The notes under the pieces are model-generated. The model saw nothing but the letters and a program-made list of their open reading frames with translations. It ran no database searches and had not been told where the DNA came from. From the NCBI RefSeq assembly GCF_000701345.1, contig NZ_KL370777.1:193467-257466 (forward strand): a DNA stretch of 64,000 bases, written 5' to 3'. The stretch is from Bradyrhizobium sp. URHD0069. GTDB lineage: Bacteria > Pseudomonadota > Alphaproteobacteria > Rhizobiales > Xanthobacteraceae. Made by a program: the position numbers and the translations under genes. Shown here in pieces: positions 40,766 to 49,846 of the stretch (positions within the stretch are counted from its first letter, which is position 1; every line of letters begins with the position of its first letter).

Positions 40766-41266
40766 ATGACCGACCTTGCCATCCAAATTCACGAGCCCAA
40801 CCGCCGGCTCGATGCCATTGACCGTAAAATTCTGACGGTGCTTCAGGAAGATGCCTCGCTGTCGGTCGCGGAGATCGGCGATCGCGTGGGGCTGTCCTCG
40901 ACGCCGTGCTGGAAGCGAATCCAGCGGCTGGAGGCCGACGGGGTGATTCTGCGCCGGGTCGCGCTGGTCGATCAGAACAAGATCGGGCTCGGCATTACCG
41001 TCTTTGTCTCCGTCGAAAGCGCCGATCATTCCGAGGCCTGGCTGCGAAAATTCGCCGATGCCGTCAGCGCGATGCCCGAGGTGATGGAGTTCTACCGGAT
41101 GGCGGGCGACGTCGATTACATGCTGCGCGTGGTGGTTGCCGACATGCAGAGCTACGACGTGTTTTACAAGAAGCTGATCGGCGCGGTGCCACTGAAGAAC
41201 GTCACGTCGCGCTTTGCGATGGAGAAGATCAAGTCGGTGACCGCGCTGCCGGTGCCGGCGGCGTAG
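40766..41266 (+). CDS. Lrp/AsnC-family transcriptional regulator
   Basis: 166 residues. The N-terminal helix-turn-helix is LDAIDRKILTVLQEDASLSV then IGDRVGLSSTPCWKRIQRL, followed by the RAM/AsnC ligand domain (VFVSVESADHSEAWLRKFAD, then MAGDVDYMLRVVVADMQSYD). The family senses amino acids or other small molecules and forms octamers. The 16-bp palindrome next to its start suggests autoregulation. The neighbouring genes (PfkB kinase, phosphomannomutase) are not obviously related targets. Confidence 0.93.
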   Translation: MTDLAIQIHEPNRRLDAIDRKILTVLQEDASLSVAEIGDRVGLSSTPCWKRIQRLEADGVILRRVALVDQNKIGLGITVFVSVESADHSEAWLRKFADAVSAMPEVMEFYRMAGDVDYMLRVVVADMQSYDVFYKKLIGAVPLKNVTSRFAMEKIKSVTALPVPAA

Positions 41267-41287
41267 CTGGTCGATCTAGCAACAGCT

Positions 41288-41390
41288 GTCATCATCCGCG
41301 AAGGCGGATGATCCAGTATTCCAGAGACGCCAGTATTAGAATCGATAAGCCGCGGCGTACTGGATACCCCGCATTCGCGGGGTATGACGG
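41288..41390. repeat. Dispersed palindromic repeat (ATCCAGTA type)
   Basis: GTCATCATCCGCGAAGGCGGATGATCCAGTA pairs with TACTGGATACCCCGCATTCGCGGGGTATGACGG, with the common middle AAGCCGCGGCG. Confidence 0.75.
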
Positions 41391-41431
41391 CGGCTAGTAT
41401 TAGTAGTGACCGCGCAGCTTGCACAACCACA

Positions 41432-41526
41432 GTCGTCATACGCGGGCTTGACCCGCATATCCATCAATCTTCGGCGAAATGTATTTTCGAAACGATGGAT
41501 TGCCGGGTCAAGCCAGGCAATGACGA
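41432..41526. repeat. Dispersed palindromic repeat (GTCATACGCGGG type)
   Basis: GTCATACGCGGGCTTGACCCGCATATCCATC and GATGGATTGCCGGGTCAAGCCAGGCAATGACG face each other. It is a close relative of 30001-30095 in the opposite orientation, and lies between the Lrp gene and the convergent phosphomannomutase gene. Confidence 0.75.
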
Positions 41527-41541
41527 GTTGGAGCGCACCGC

Positions 41542-43041
41542 TCAAATCTTCTGATTATATTCGCCGACCTCGGGATGGGTGCGCAGCACTGAATCCATCG
41601 CCTCGAACATGTCGCGCATCCGCTGCTCGCTGGAGGGGCTCTCGACCACGACCACCAGTTCCGGCTTATTGGAGGACGCCCGCACCAGGCCCCAGCTGCC
41701 GTCCTCGACCGTGACCCGCACCCCGTTGACGGTGACGAGATCGCGGATCTTTTGCCCCGCTACCTTCGCGCCCTCCTTCTGCAACGCCTCGAAATGCTTC
41801 ACCACGCTGTCGACGATGCCGTATTTGGTCTCGTCTGCACAATGCGGCGACATGGTTGGAGACGACCAGGTTTTCGGCAGCGCGTTCTTCAAGTCCGCCA
41901 TCGACTTGCCGGGCGCACGATCAAGCATCTCGCACACCGCAATCGCCGAGATCAGGCCGTCGTCATAACCGCGGCCGAGCGGTTTATTGAAGAAGAAATG
42001 GCCGGACTTCTCGAAACCCGCCAGCGCGCCTAATTCGTTGGTGCGGCGCTTCATGTAAGAATGGCCGGTCTTCCAATAGGTGGTTCTTGCACCCTGCTTT
42101 TGCAGGACTGGATCGGTAGCGAACAGGCCGGTGGATTTCACGTCGACGACAAACTGCGCGTTCTTGTGAATGGCCGACATGTCGCGCGCCAGCATCACGC
42201 CGACCTTGTCGGCGAAAATCTCCTCGCCTGTGTTGTCGACCACGCCGCAACGGTCGCCATCGCCGTCGAAGCCGAGGCCAACATCCGCCTTGTGCGCCAG
42301 CACCGCGTCCCGGATCGCGTGCAGCATTTCCATGTCTTCGGGGTTGGGATTGTATTTCGGAAAGGTGTAATCGAGTTCGGTGTCGAGCGGCACCACCTCG
42401 CAGCCGATCGCTTCCATCACCTGCGGGGCGAAGGCGCCCGCGGTGCCGTTGCCGCAAGCGACCACGACCTTCAGCTTGCGCTTGAGTTTCGGGCGCTTGG
42501 TGAGGTCGGCAATGTAGCGCGCCGGAAAATTCTCGTGAAATTGGTAGGAGCCGCCGACCTTGTTCTGGAAATCGGCATTGAGCACGATCTCTTTCAGGCG
42601 GGTCATCTCGTCGGGGCCGAAGGTAAGAGGCCGGTTAGCGCCCATCTTGACGCCGGTCCAGCCATTGTCGTTATGCGACGCCGTCACCATCGCGACGCAG
42701 GGCACGTCGATATCGAATTGCGCGAAATACGCCATCGGCGTCATGCACAGGCCGATGTCGTGGACCTTGCAGCCCGCGGCCTGCAGCCCCGAAATCAGCG
42801 CGTATTTGATCGAGGCCGAATAGCCCCGGAAATCGTGCCCGGTGACGACTTCCTGCTTTACGCCGAGTTCTGCGATCAGCGCTCCCAGCCCCATGCCCAG
42901 CGCCTGAACGCCCATCAGGTTGATTTCCTTGCCGAACAGCCAACGGGCGTCGTATTCGCGAAAGCCGGTCGCCTTCACCATCGGCTCGGATTCAAAGGCA
43001 TAGGTATTCGGGACCAACACGGGTTTCGGCTTGGGAAACAT
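41542..43041 (-). CDS. Phosphomannomutase/phosphoglucomutase
   Basis: 499 residues from ATG 43041 (MFPKPKPVLVPNTYAFESEP). It is an alpha-D-phosphohexomutase that interconverts 1- and 6-phosphates of mannose or glucose. The phosphoserine loop is MVTASHNDNGWTGVKMG, the metal loop is GFDGDGDRCGVVD and the sugar-binding loop is EKSGHFFF. The C-terminal phosphate-binding segment is VRASSNKPELVVVVES. It would feed surface polysaccharide precursors, in line with a UDP-glucose dehydrogenase gene 5.5 kb away. Upstream in-frame codons to 43173 are a non-coding extension. Confidence 0.92.
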   Translation of the reverse strand: MFPKPKPVLVPNTYAFESEPMVKATGFREYDARWLFGKEINLMGVQALGMGLGALIAELGVKQEVVTGHDFRGYSASIKYALISGLQAAGCKVHDIGLCMTPMAYFAQFDIDVPCVAMVTASHNDNGWTGVKMGANRPLTFGPDEMTRLKEIVLNADFQNKVGGSYQFHENFPARYIADLTKRPKLKRKLKVVVACGNGTAGAFAPQVMEAIGCEVVPLDTELDYTFPKYNPNPEDMEMLHAIRDAVLAHKADVGLGFDGDGDRCGVVDNTGEEIFADKVGVMLARDMSAIHKNAQFVVDVKSTGLFATDPVLQKQGARTTYWKTGHSYMKRRTNELGALAGFEKSGHFFFNKPLGRGYDDGLISAIAVCEMLDRAPGKSMADLKNALPKTWSSPTMSPHCADETKYGIVDSVVKHFEALQKEGAKVAGQKIRDLVTVNGVRVTVEDGSWGLVRASSNKPELVVVVESPSSEQRMRDMFEAMDSVLRTHPEVGEYNQKI

Positions 43042-43166
43042 CAAATGGCCTCGTCGTGAAACGGATAGGAAAAGGTACCGCAGCCATAGCGAAAGCGCTG
43101 GCGCAGCGGAAGGCGGGACAGCCGTTCTGTGGCGACTAATTGCGGCAGATTGGCAGCGAACCACTG

Positions 43167-43304
43167 CCGTCATCGACCGCGAAAGCGGACGATACAGTAT
43201 TTCAGTGACTATCGTTGTATTTCATGGAAGTCGCGGCGTACTGGGTGGCCCGCGGGAGCCTGTCATCGGGCTCGCCCAACGCGAGACCCGTTGGCGGGGC
43301 ATGA
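43167..43304. repeat. Dispersed palindromic repeat with insertion
   Basis: CCGTCATCGACCGCGAAAGCGGACGATACAGTA is matched by TACTGGGTGGCCCGCGGGAGCC and, after TGTCATCGGGCTCGCC, by GGCGGGGCATGAC. It has the same interrupted right arm as 29067-29212. Confidence 0.7.
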
Positions 43305-43312
43305 CTCCAAAA

Positions 43313-43828
43313 CTACTGCTCCAATAACATCCTGCCGTTGGCATATTCGAAACGCCTGAGCTTCGACAGGAACGACAGGCCGAGCAGATTTTCCGACAAC
43401 GCTTCGTCGGGCAGCACCATGGCATCGACGTCGCGCACCACGAGCCCGCCGAGTTCGACCATGGCAAGCCGCGTGCGCGCCGCCTTGATGGTGCCGTTGG
43501 CGGTCGTGACCGTCGCGTTGTAATCGCCGCGGGAAGGGCGCAGCCCGAACCGCGCGGCGGATTTTTCGTTCAATGCCACCACCGACGCCCCGGTATCGAC
43601 CATAAAGCCGATGCGCTGACCCTCGATCCGGCCCTCCGTCTGGAAATGGCCGCGAGCGTCGCGCGGAATACTGAGGCTGCGGACGCCGCTCTCCGCTGGC
43701 GTCTCGACCGGCGTGGCTTTTCGGGTGGTGTCGGCGAGCGCGGGTGTCGGCGTCATTTTGTCCGCCATCTGCGCCATGATGGTGCCGAGGCCGACCATGA
43801 ACGCGGCCAAAATCATTATGCTACGCAT
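43313..43828 (-). CDS. Retropepsin-like aspartic protease (TIGR02281 type), membrane-anchored
   Basis: 171 residues from ATG 43828; a GTG 3 nt upstream is an alternative. An N-terminal hydrophobic segment (SIMILAAFMVGLGTIMA) anchors or exports the protein. The single aspartic protease half-domain has the active site FMVDTGASVVALN and the hydrophobic-hydrophobic-Gly partner near the C-terminus (ENLLGLSFLSKL). Such proteins work as dimers in the periplasm, and their substrates in alphaproteobacteria are mostly unknown. It is upstream of the phosphomannomutase gene on the same strand, separated by a repeat. Confidence 0.88.
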   Translation of the reverse strand: MRSIMILAAFMVGLGTIMAQMADKMTPTPALADTTRKATPVETPAESGVRSLSIPRDARGHFQTEGRIEGQRIGFMVDTGASVVALNEKSAARFGLRPSRGDYNATVTTANGTIKAARTRLAMVELGGLVVRDVDAMVLPDEALSENLLGLSFLSKLRRFEYANGRMLLEQ

Positions 43829-44035
43829 CACGCCACACTCGCTCGGAACACTCGCTCAGAGAACTCGGATATCACCACGTCAGCCGCGAGACCGCGACCA
43901 ATGGCGGGAGCAGAAGCTGCTATTTTGGCGAAAAGGATGAGCGAAGTGTTAACAGGCGCTTCTTTACCTCTCCCCCCCAACAGCGGGGCGAGGGAGCGAT
44001 TGGTGCCGGCGGCGTCGATTTACTCGTCGATTTAC

Positions 44036-44719
44036 TCAATGTTGATGCGAAACGGACGATGCCACCGCCGCTTCTCGCTGAAAATATCTTGCGAAATCGG
44101 CAACCGAAGACACCACAACGGAACAGCCCGCATCGATCAGCGATGATCTTGGATGGCCCCCGCTGAGTGTTCCCCATGCGGTGGCCCCGGCGCTCCGCGC
44201 GGCCTGAGCATCAAATGGGGTGTCCCCAATCATGGTAGCGAACCCGGCCGATGTGGCGCCGAGATGACTTAGCGCCAATTCCACCAGGCCAGGATCGGGC
44301 TTGCCCTTCGAGACCTCGTCGCCACAAGCGATCGCGTCGAGCAGATCGTCGACATCGATCAGGCTGCGATAATGTTTCAATTCCGCGCTTTGGCAATCGG
44401 TCGCGAGCGCGATGCGCCCGCCATGCGCCTTGATCGCGCAGAAGACCTCGCGCACGCCCGGAAACGCCCGCGCCCGCGGCAGGTAGAGCATCCGATACCG
44501 CTCGCCTTCCGCGGTAACGATTTCCTTTCGTGCCTTCTTGTCGAGACTGGGCACAAGCGTCGCCAGCATGTCGTCGCCGTCCATCCCCGACAATCGCTGC
44601 AAGTGCGCCAGCGGCACCGGTACGCCAAAGGCAGCCAGCGTATCATGCCAGCATTGCAGGGTTTCCGGCGCGCAATCGATCAGGGTGCCTTCGACATCGA
44701 AAATATAGGCGGCGCTCAT
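44036..44719 (-). CDS. HAD-family hydrolase with Glu in motif I
   Basis: 227 residues. The fold is the beta-phosphoglucomutase/phosphoglycolate phosphatase type with a helical cap. Motif I is IFDVEGTLID: D8 is the nucleophile, but position 10 is Glu where most members have the general acid/base Asp. Motif II is LATDCQS, the lysine is in GDEVSKGKPDPG and motif IV is MIGDTPFDAQAA. The first residues MSAAY lead straight into the first strand. It should be a cytoplasmic phosphatase or related enzyme, though the Asp-to-Glu change may lower or alter activity. It is divergent from the DUF6328 gene. Confidence 0.85.
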   Translation of the reverse strand: MSAAYIFDVEGTLIDCAPETLQCWHDTLAAFGVPVPLAHLQRLSGMDGDDMLATLVPSLDKKARKEIVTAEGERYRMLYLPRARAFPGVREVFCAIKAHGGRIALATDCQSAELKHYRSLIDVDDLLDAIACGDEVSKGKPDPGLVELALSHLGATSAGFATMIGDTPFDAQAARSAGATAWGTLSGGHPRSSLIDAGCSVVVSSVADFARYFQREAAVASSVSHQH

Positions 44720-44879
44720 CTAAACTCCCCAACGATGTTCGGGAAAGGGAACGCACGGCACGCCAAAGAGTTCACCCGAGCGACACATTTTTGTCATCCC
44801 AAATTCGTCGAGGAGTTGGGGGCTGACGTTCGTCTTTGAATAAGGATGGACCATTTTGGAATCGGGCCGAAAAATAAAG

Positions 44880-45758
44880 ATGGCGATGGACGAAACGCGC
44901 CTCTTGATCCTCGGATCGCAGGTGCTGTTCGGTTTCCTGTTCGACAGCGTCTTCCAGACCGGCTTCAAAACGCTTTCCTCAGCCTCGCAATATCTGATCT
45001 GCGCCGCACTGGCGTTGATGGTGCTGGCGATCGGATGCCTGATCGCGCCCTCGATGCAGCATCGCATCGTCGAGGCCGGTCATTCCACCCCGCGTCTCGA
45101 GCGCGCGACCTCCCTCCTTGCGGCATGGAGCCTGCTGCCGTTCATGGCGAGCTTGGGGCTTGGGCTCTATGTCGTGTTCGAGCGCATCTTCGGTAGCGTG
45201 ACGGCAATAACGGTGGGAGTGGCCAGCGCCGCATTTGCAGGGTTTTCCTGGTTCGGCCTCGCATGGCTGATCAAAGATAAGAGGATAAAAAACATGACTG
45301 CAGAATCCGGCCCGACGCCGCTTTCGACAAAGATCGAGCAAATGCTGACCGAGGCCCGGGTCATCATTCCCGGCTGTCAGGCCCTGCTGGGATTTCAGCT
45401 TGTCGCCATGCTGACCTATGCCTTCGATGAATTGCCCTCGGATGCCAAAATCATGCACGCCGCCGGATTGTGTTGCGTCACGATCGCGACGATCCTTTTG
45501 ATGACGCCCGCGGCGCTGCATCGGCAATCGTTCGGCGGCAACGATTCAGAACTGTTTCTGCGTCTCGGCTCGGCCTTCGTGATCGCGGGACCGCTGCCGC
45601 TGGCGCTGGGCATCGCCGCCGACGTCTATGTGGTGTTTCTCAAAATCACCCACTCCACCGCGATCACCGTCACGGCAGGCCTGGCGATGCTGCTGGCGAT
45701 GCTGGGGCTATGGTATTTATATCCGATCTGGCTGCGCGCGTTGGGCGTGAAGGGGTGA
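44880..45758 (+). CDS. DUF6328 membrane protein, internally duplicated
   Basis: About 292 residues from ATG 44880; TTG 44856, with AAGGA upstream, is a possible earlier start. Two homologous halves each carry a conserved opening (ETRLLILGSQVLFGFLFDSV and EARVIIPGCQALLGFQLVAM) and three to four transmembrane segments. Each half also keeps an L-or-M-x-P-A/S-x-x-x-R/H-x-type turn (IAPSMQHRIVEAG, MTPAALHRQSFGG). DUF6328 proteins are usually a single such half of about 140 to 160 residues, so this looks like a fused tandem copy. The function is unknown. It is convergent with hrpB, with an 11-nt gap. Confidence 0.75.
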   Translation: MAMDETRLLILGSQVLFGFLFDSVFQTGFKTLSSASQYLICAALALMVLAIGCLIAPSMQHRIVEAGHSTPRLERATSLLAAWSLLPFMASLGLGLYVVFERIFGSVTAITVGVASAAFAGFSWFGLAWLIKDKRIKNMTAESGPTPLSTKIEQMLTEARVIIPGCQALLGFQLVAMLTYAFDELPSDAKIMHAAGLCCVTIATILLMTPAALHRQSFGGNDSELFLRLGSAFVIAGPLPLALGIAADVYVVFLKITHSTAITVTAGLAMLLAMLGLWYLYPIWLRALGVKG

Positions 45759-45769
45759 CTGCTCAGGAG

Positions 45770-48397
45770 TCACGTTCCCCGCGGCTTGACGCGCCGGGTC
45801 GGCATTGCGTTGGCCGGATCCTCCGGCCACGGATGCCTTGGGTAACGCCCGCGCAGATCGGAGCGTACTGCCGCATAGCTGCCCCGCCAGAAGCCCGGCA
45901 GATCGCGCGTCACCTGGACCGGCCGGTGCGCCGGCGACAGCAACTCCAGCACCAGCGGCACCGCGCCTTTGGCAATCGAGGGATGGGTATTTAGCCCGAA
46001 CAATTCCTGTAAGCGGACCGCGATCGTCGGCCCCTGCTCGGCCTCGTAGTCGATCGCAAGCATGGTGCCGGTCGGCGCCTCGAAATGCGTCGGCGCTTCG
46101 CGCTCCAGCCGCGCGCGCAATTCCCAGGGTAACAGCGTCATCAGCGCGTCCGCCAGATCCTGGGGCGAAAACTCCTTCAGCGAGGTCTTGTCGTAGAGCG
46201 CCGGCATCAGCCATGTCTCGCGCTGCGTCGCGAGCGCTTCATCGGACAAATCGGGCCAAGAATGCTGTAAAGTTTCATCTTCCGCTGCGCGCAAAAACAT
46301 CACGCGGTCGCGCCATTGTTTTGATGATTTCGACCACGGCAACTTGTCCAGGCCGACGGCGATCAGCCCGTCTGCCAGCACCCGCGCGGTCTCCGCGGAG
46401 GGCTGCAGCGCCAACGGCGCTTCCGACAGCGTGATCGCATGCAGGGTTTTCTTGCGCCGCGCGCGCAACGCAAGCGCGTTGCGATCGAACGAAATCTCGT
46501 CCGTGGTCTCGATCTGATCGGCGAAGTGCAGCTCGATTTCGGGTTGTGTGATCGGCGCTGCCAGCAGAATCCGCCCATTGGCGGCGGTGCCGGTGAGTTC
46601 GGCGACCGCGATATAGGGCGCGCGGGCCAAGGCCGAAGTCTGGTCGACCGCGGCGCCGCGCCCGTTGGCCAGCACAAAGCTGCCATTGCCGCGGTTGCGC
46701 GCGACGCGGTCGGGAAATGCGAAGGCGAGCATGACGCCGGTGGAGGGAGGCTCTTCGCGCTCTTGCGCCGGCTGCGCCCTTTTGCCTTGCGGGAGCTCTC
46801 TTCGCTCCCCTGGAAGGATGGAGTGAGAAGAGGTGCCGGTCGCGTGGGAGCGGCGATCGGCATCGGTATCACTCGCCGCCTTTTCACTCGCCGCCACCTG
46901 CGAGGCCCAGCGCTGCGCGAGCGAGCGCGCGCTGCTGGCGCGTGGCGAGCGGTCGCGGCGAAATTGATCAAGCCTGCTATCCAGATCGACGCTGTCGCCG
47001 CCGAGCCCGCGCTCGGTGAGCACGGCGGCAATTTCCGCGGCCTCCTCGCCTGCGCCTAAGCGATGCGAATCCACGATCATGCGTGCGAGCCGCGGCGGCA
47101 GTGCCAGGGCACGCAGGCTCTTGCCTTCCGCCGTGATCCGGCCATCGGCATCGAGCGCGCCGAGTTCGCGCAGCAGACTTCGCGCCTCCTTCAGCGCGGG
47201 CGCTGGCGGCGAATCGAGAAACGCCAGCGTCGTGGGATCGCTCACCCCCCATTGCGCGAGATCGAGCACCAGCGACGACAGATCGGCGCTGAGAATTTCG
47301 GGCTGGGTATAGGCTGCAAGCGACGCAGTCTGGGGCTCGTCCCACAGCCGGTAGCACACGCCGGGCTCGGTGCGGCCGGCGCGGCCGCGGCGCTGATCGA
47401 CCGCGGCGCGCGAGGCCCGCACCGTTTCCAGCCGGGTCAGGCCGATGTCCGGCTCATAGCGCGGCACCCGCGCCATGCCGGAGTCGACGACAATGCGAAC
47501 GCCTTCGATGGTCAGTGACGTCTCCGCAATCGAGGTCGCCAGCACGACCTTGCGCTGGCCCCTCGGCGGCGGCGAAATGGCGCGATCCTGCACGCTGGCA
47601 TCGAGTGCCCCGAACAGCGGCACGATTTCAATAGAGGCGTCGTGGATGCGCTCGCCGAGAAAATTTTGCGTGCGGCGAATTTCCGCGGCACCCGGCAGAA
47701 ACGCCAGCACCGAGCCGGGATCGGCGCGCAGCGCCGTTGCGATGGCGTCCGCCATCTGCCGCTCCAGCGGCGCATCCGCTTTTCGGCCGAGATAGCGCGT
47801 CTCGACCGGAAAGGCGCGGCCCTCGCTGGCGATCACGGGGGCCTCGCCAAGCAGCTTGGCAACCCGCGCGCCGTCGAGCGTCGCCGACATCACAAGGATA
47901 CGCAAATCCTCGCGCAAGCCGGTTTGTGCGTCGCGCCCCAGCGCTAGGCCGAGATCGGCATCGAGCGAGCGTTCGTGGAATTCGTCGAACAGCACCGCGC
48001 CGATGCCTGACAATTCCGGATCGTCGAGAATCTGCCGCGAGAAAATGCCTTCGGTAACGACTTCGATTCGCGTCGCGCGCGATACTTTTGAGCCGAAGCG
48101 GACGCGGTAACCGACGGTCTCGCCGACCCGCTCGCCCAACGTCTGCGCCATGCGCTCGGCACTGGCGCGCGCCGCAATCCGCCGCGGCTCCAGCACGATG
48201 ATTTTCTTGCTCTTCGACCAGGGCTGATCGAGCAGCGCCAGCGGCACCCGCGTGGTCTTGCCGGCCCCCGGCGGCGCCACCAGCACCGCGGCATTGTGGC
48301 CGGCGAGCGTGCTCGCCAACTCGTCCAGCACTGCATCGATGGGGAGAGGTGTGTCGAAGCTGCGGAGCAATGTCCCTAATCCGTCATCACCCGCCAA
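45770..48397 (-). CDS. hrpB: ATP-dependent helicase HrpB
   Basis: 875 residues, a DExH-box helicase of the DEAH/RHA group. Walker A is APPGAGKTTRVPLAL, motif II is LFDEFHERSLDAD, motif III is VMSATLDG and motif VI is DQRRGRAGRTEPG. The HrpB C-terminal domain follows, with ELRARLEREAPTHFEAPTGT and PVQVTRDLPGFWRGSYAAVR. An unusual stretch at about residues 510-545 (SHSILPGERRELPQGKRAQP) looks like a translated palindromic repeat. The start is uncertain: the codon at 48397 is TTG, and a second TTG lies near 48364 just before LRSFDTPLPID, where family alignment begins. The cellular role of HrpB is not well defined. Confidence 0.93.
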   Translation of the reverse strand: MAGDDGLGTLLRSFDTPLPIDAVLDELASTLAGHNAAVLVAPPGAGKTTRVPLALLDQPWSKSKKIIVLEPRRIAARASAERMAQTLGERVGETVGYRVRFGSKVSRATRIEVVTEGIFSRQILDDPELSGIGAVLFDEFHERSLDADLGLALGRDAQTGLREDLRILVMSATLDGARVAKLLGEAPVIASEGRAFPVETRYLGRKADAPLERQMADAIATALRADPGSVLAFLPGAAEIRRTQNFLGERIHDASIEIVPLFGALDASVQDRAISPPPRGQRKVVLATSIAETSLTIEGVRIVVDSGMARVPRYEPDIGLTRLETVRASRAAVDQRRGRAGRTEPGVCYRLWDEPQTASLAAYTQPEILSADLSSLVLDLAQWGVSDPTTLAFLDSPPAPALKEARSLLRELGALDADGRITAEGKSLRALALPPRLARMIVDSHRLGAGEEAAEIAAVLTERGLGGDSVDLDSRLDQFRRDRSPRASSARSLAQRWASQVAASEKAASDTDADRRSHATGTSSHSILPGERRELPQGKRAQPAQEREEPPSTGVMLAFAFPDRVARNRGNGSFVLANGRGAAVDQTSALARAPYIAVAELTGTAANGRILLAAPITQPEIELHFADQIETTDEISFDRNALALRARRKKTLHAITLSEAPLALQPSAETARVLADGLIAVGLDKLPWSKSSKQWRDRVMFLRAAEDETLQHSWPDLSDEALATQRETWLMPALYDKTSLKEFSPQDLADALMTLLPWELRARLEREAPTHFEAPTGTMLAIDYEAEQGPTIAVRLQELFGLNTHPSIAKGAVPLVLELLSPAHRPVQVTRDLPGFWRGSYAAVRSDLRGRYPRHPWPEDPANAMPTRRVKPRGT

Positions 48398-48417
48398 CGG
48401 GTCGGCGCACAGCGCCG

Positions 48418-48513
48418 CCCGATGACAGGCTCCAGCGGGTGATCCAGTAAACGCTGGGATTACTAATCACAAAGGCCGAGAGTACTGGATACCCCGCATG
48501 CGCGGGGTATGAC
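48418..48513. repeat. Dispersed palindromic repeat (ATCCAGTA type)
   Basis: CCCGATGACAGGCTCCAGCGGGTGATCCAGTA has as partner TACTGGATACCCCGCATGCGCGGGGTATGACAGCG. It lies between hrpB and ugd. Confidence 0.75.
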
Positions 48514-48526
48514 AGCGACACTTGGA

Positions 48527-49846
48527 TCACTTCCGCGGCTCAGGCCCGCGTCCCACGCTCTCGTAGGTAAAACCGAGCGCCGCCATATCCTCGGGGCGAT
48601 AGATGTTGCGGAGATCGACGATCACCGGCTGCGCCATTTCGCGCTTCAGGCGCGCAAGATCGAGAGTGCGGAACTGCACCCATTCCGTCACGATCACCAG
48701 CGCATCGGCGCCGCGCGCGCAGGCGTAGGGATCGTCGCTATATTCGATTTCGGGCAATTCGCGGCGCGCCTGTTCCATGCCGACCGGATCGTGCGCGCGC
48801 ACCTTCGCGCCCATATCGAGCAATCCTGTCACCAGCGGAATCGACGGCGCTTCGCGCATGTCGTCGGTGTCGGGCTTGAAGGTGAGGCCGAGCACGGCCA
48901 CGGTCTTGCCGCGCAGGCTGCCGCCCGCCGCGTTGGAGACCTTGCGCGCCATCGCGCGCTTGCGGTTGTCGTTGACCGCCAGAACCGCCTCGACGATCCG
49001 TAGCGGCACGTCGTGGTCCAGCGCGATCTTCAGCAGCGCGCGGGTGTCCTTTGGAAAGCATGAGCCGCCAAAACCCGGACCGGCGTGCAGGAATTTCGAG
49101 CCGATGCGATTGTCCAGCCCAATACCGCGCGCGACCTCCTGCACATCGGCGCCGAGCTTTTCGGAGAGATCGGCGATCTCATTGATGAAGGTGATCTTGG
49201 TGGCGAGAAATGCGTTGGCCGCGTATTTGATCAGCTCCGCGGTGCGCCGCGCCGTGAACATCAGCGGCGCCTGGTTGAGCGACAGCGGCCGATAGACATC
49301 GCTAAGGACTTTGCGGGCGCGTTCGTCCGAGGTGCCGATGACAATACGGTCCGGAAACTTGAAGTCGCGGATCGCGGCACCCTCGCGCAGAAACTCCGGA
49401 TTGGAGGCGATCACGACATCGGCGGCGGGATTGGCCTCGCAGATCAGGCGCTCGACTTCGTCGCCGGTGCCGACCGGCACGGTCGATTTGGTGACGACAA
49501 CCGTGAACCCCTCAAGCACGGCGGCGATCTCGCGCGCAGCGCTGTGGACATAGCTCAAATCGGCGTGGCCGTCGCCACGTCGCGACGGCGTGCCGACCGC
49601 GATGAACACCGCATCCGCCTCGGCGACCGGCGCGGCAAGATCGGTGGTAAAATCCAGACGGCCGGCCTTTACGTTGGAAGCCACCATCGTATCGAGGCCA
49701 GGCTCGAAAATCGGGATTTCGCCCCGGCACAAGCCGGCAATCTTGTCGCGGTCCTTGTCGACGCAGGTGACCTGGTGACCGAAATCCGCAAAGCAGGCGC
49801 CGGACACCAGCCCCACATAGCCCGTACCAATCATGGCAATCCGCAT
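48527..49846 (-). CDS. ugd: UDP-glucose 6-dehydrogenase
   Basis: 439 residues from ATG 49846 (MRIAMIGTGYVGLVSGACFA). It oxidises UDP-glucose to UDP-glucuronate with two NAD+. The Rossmann glycines are in the first strand, the catalytic Cys is in GPGFGGSCFPKDTRALL, and the central lysine region is LIKYAANAFLATKITFINEI. The C-terminal domain has VLGLTFKPDTDDMREAPSIP. UDP-glucuronate serves exopolysaccharide and lipopolysaccharide synthesis. Together with the phosphomannomutase and the acyltransferase gene it hints at surface polysaccharide metabolism, although they are not one operon. Confidence 0.96.
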   Translation of the reverse strand: MRIAMIGTGYVGLVSGACFADFGHQVTCVDKDRDKIAGLCRGEIPIFEPGLDTMVASNVKAGRLDFTTDLAAPVAEADAVFIAVGTPSRRGDGHADLSYVHSAAREIAAVLEGFTVVVTKSTVPVGTGDEVERLICEANPAADVVIASNPEFLREGAAIRDFKFPDRIVIGTSDERARKVLSDVYRPLSLNQAPLMFTARRTAELIKYAANAFLATKITFINEIADLSEKLGADVQEVARGIGLDNRIGSKFLHAGPGFGGSCFPKDTRALLKIALDHDVPLRIVEAVLAVNDNRKRAMARKVSNAAGGSLRGKTVAVLGLTFKPDTDDMREAPSIPLVTGLLDMGAKVRAHDPVGMEQARRELPEIEYSDDPYACARGADALVIVTEWVQFRTLDLARLKREMAQPVIVDLRNIYRPEDMAALGFTYESVGRGPEPRK

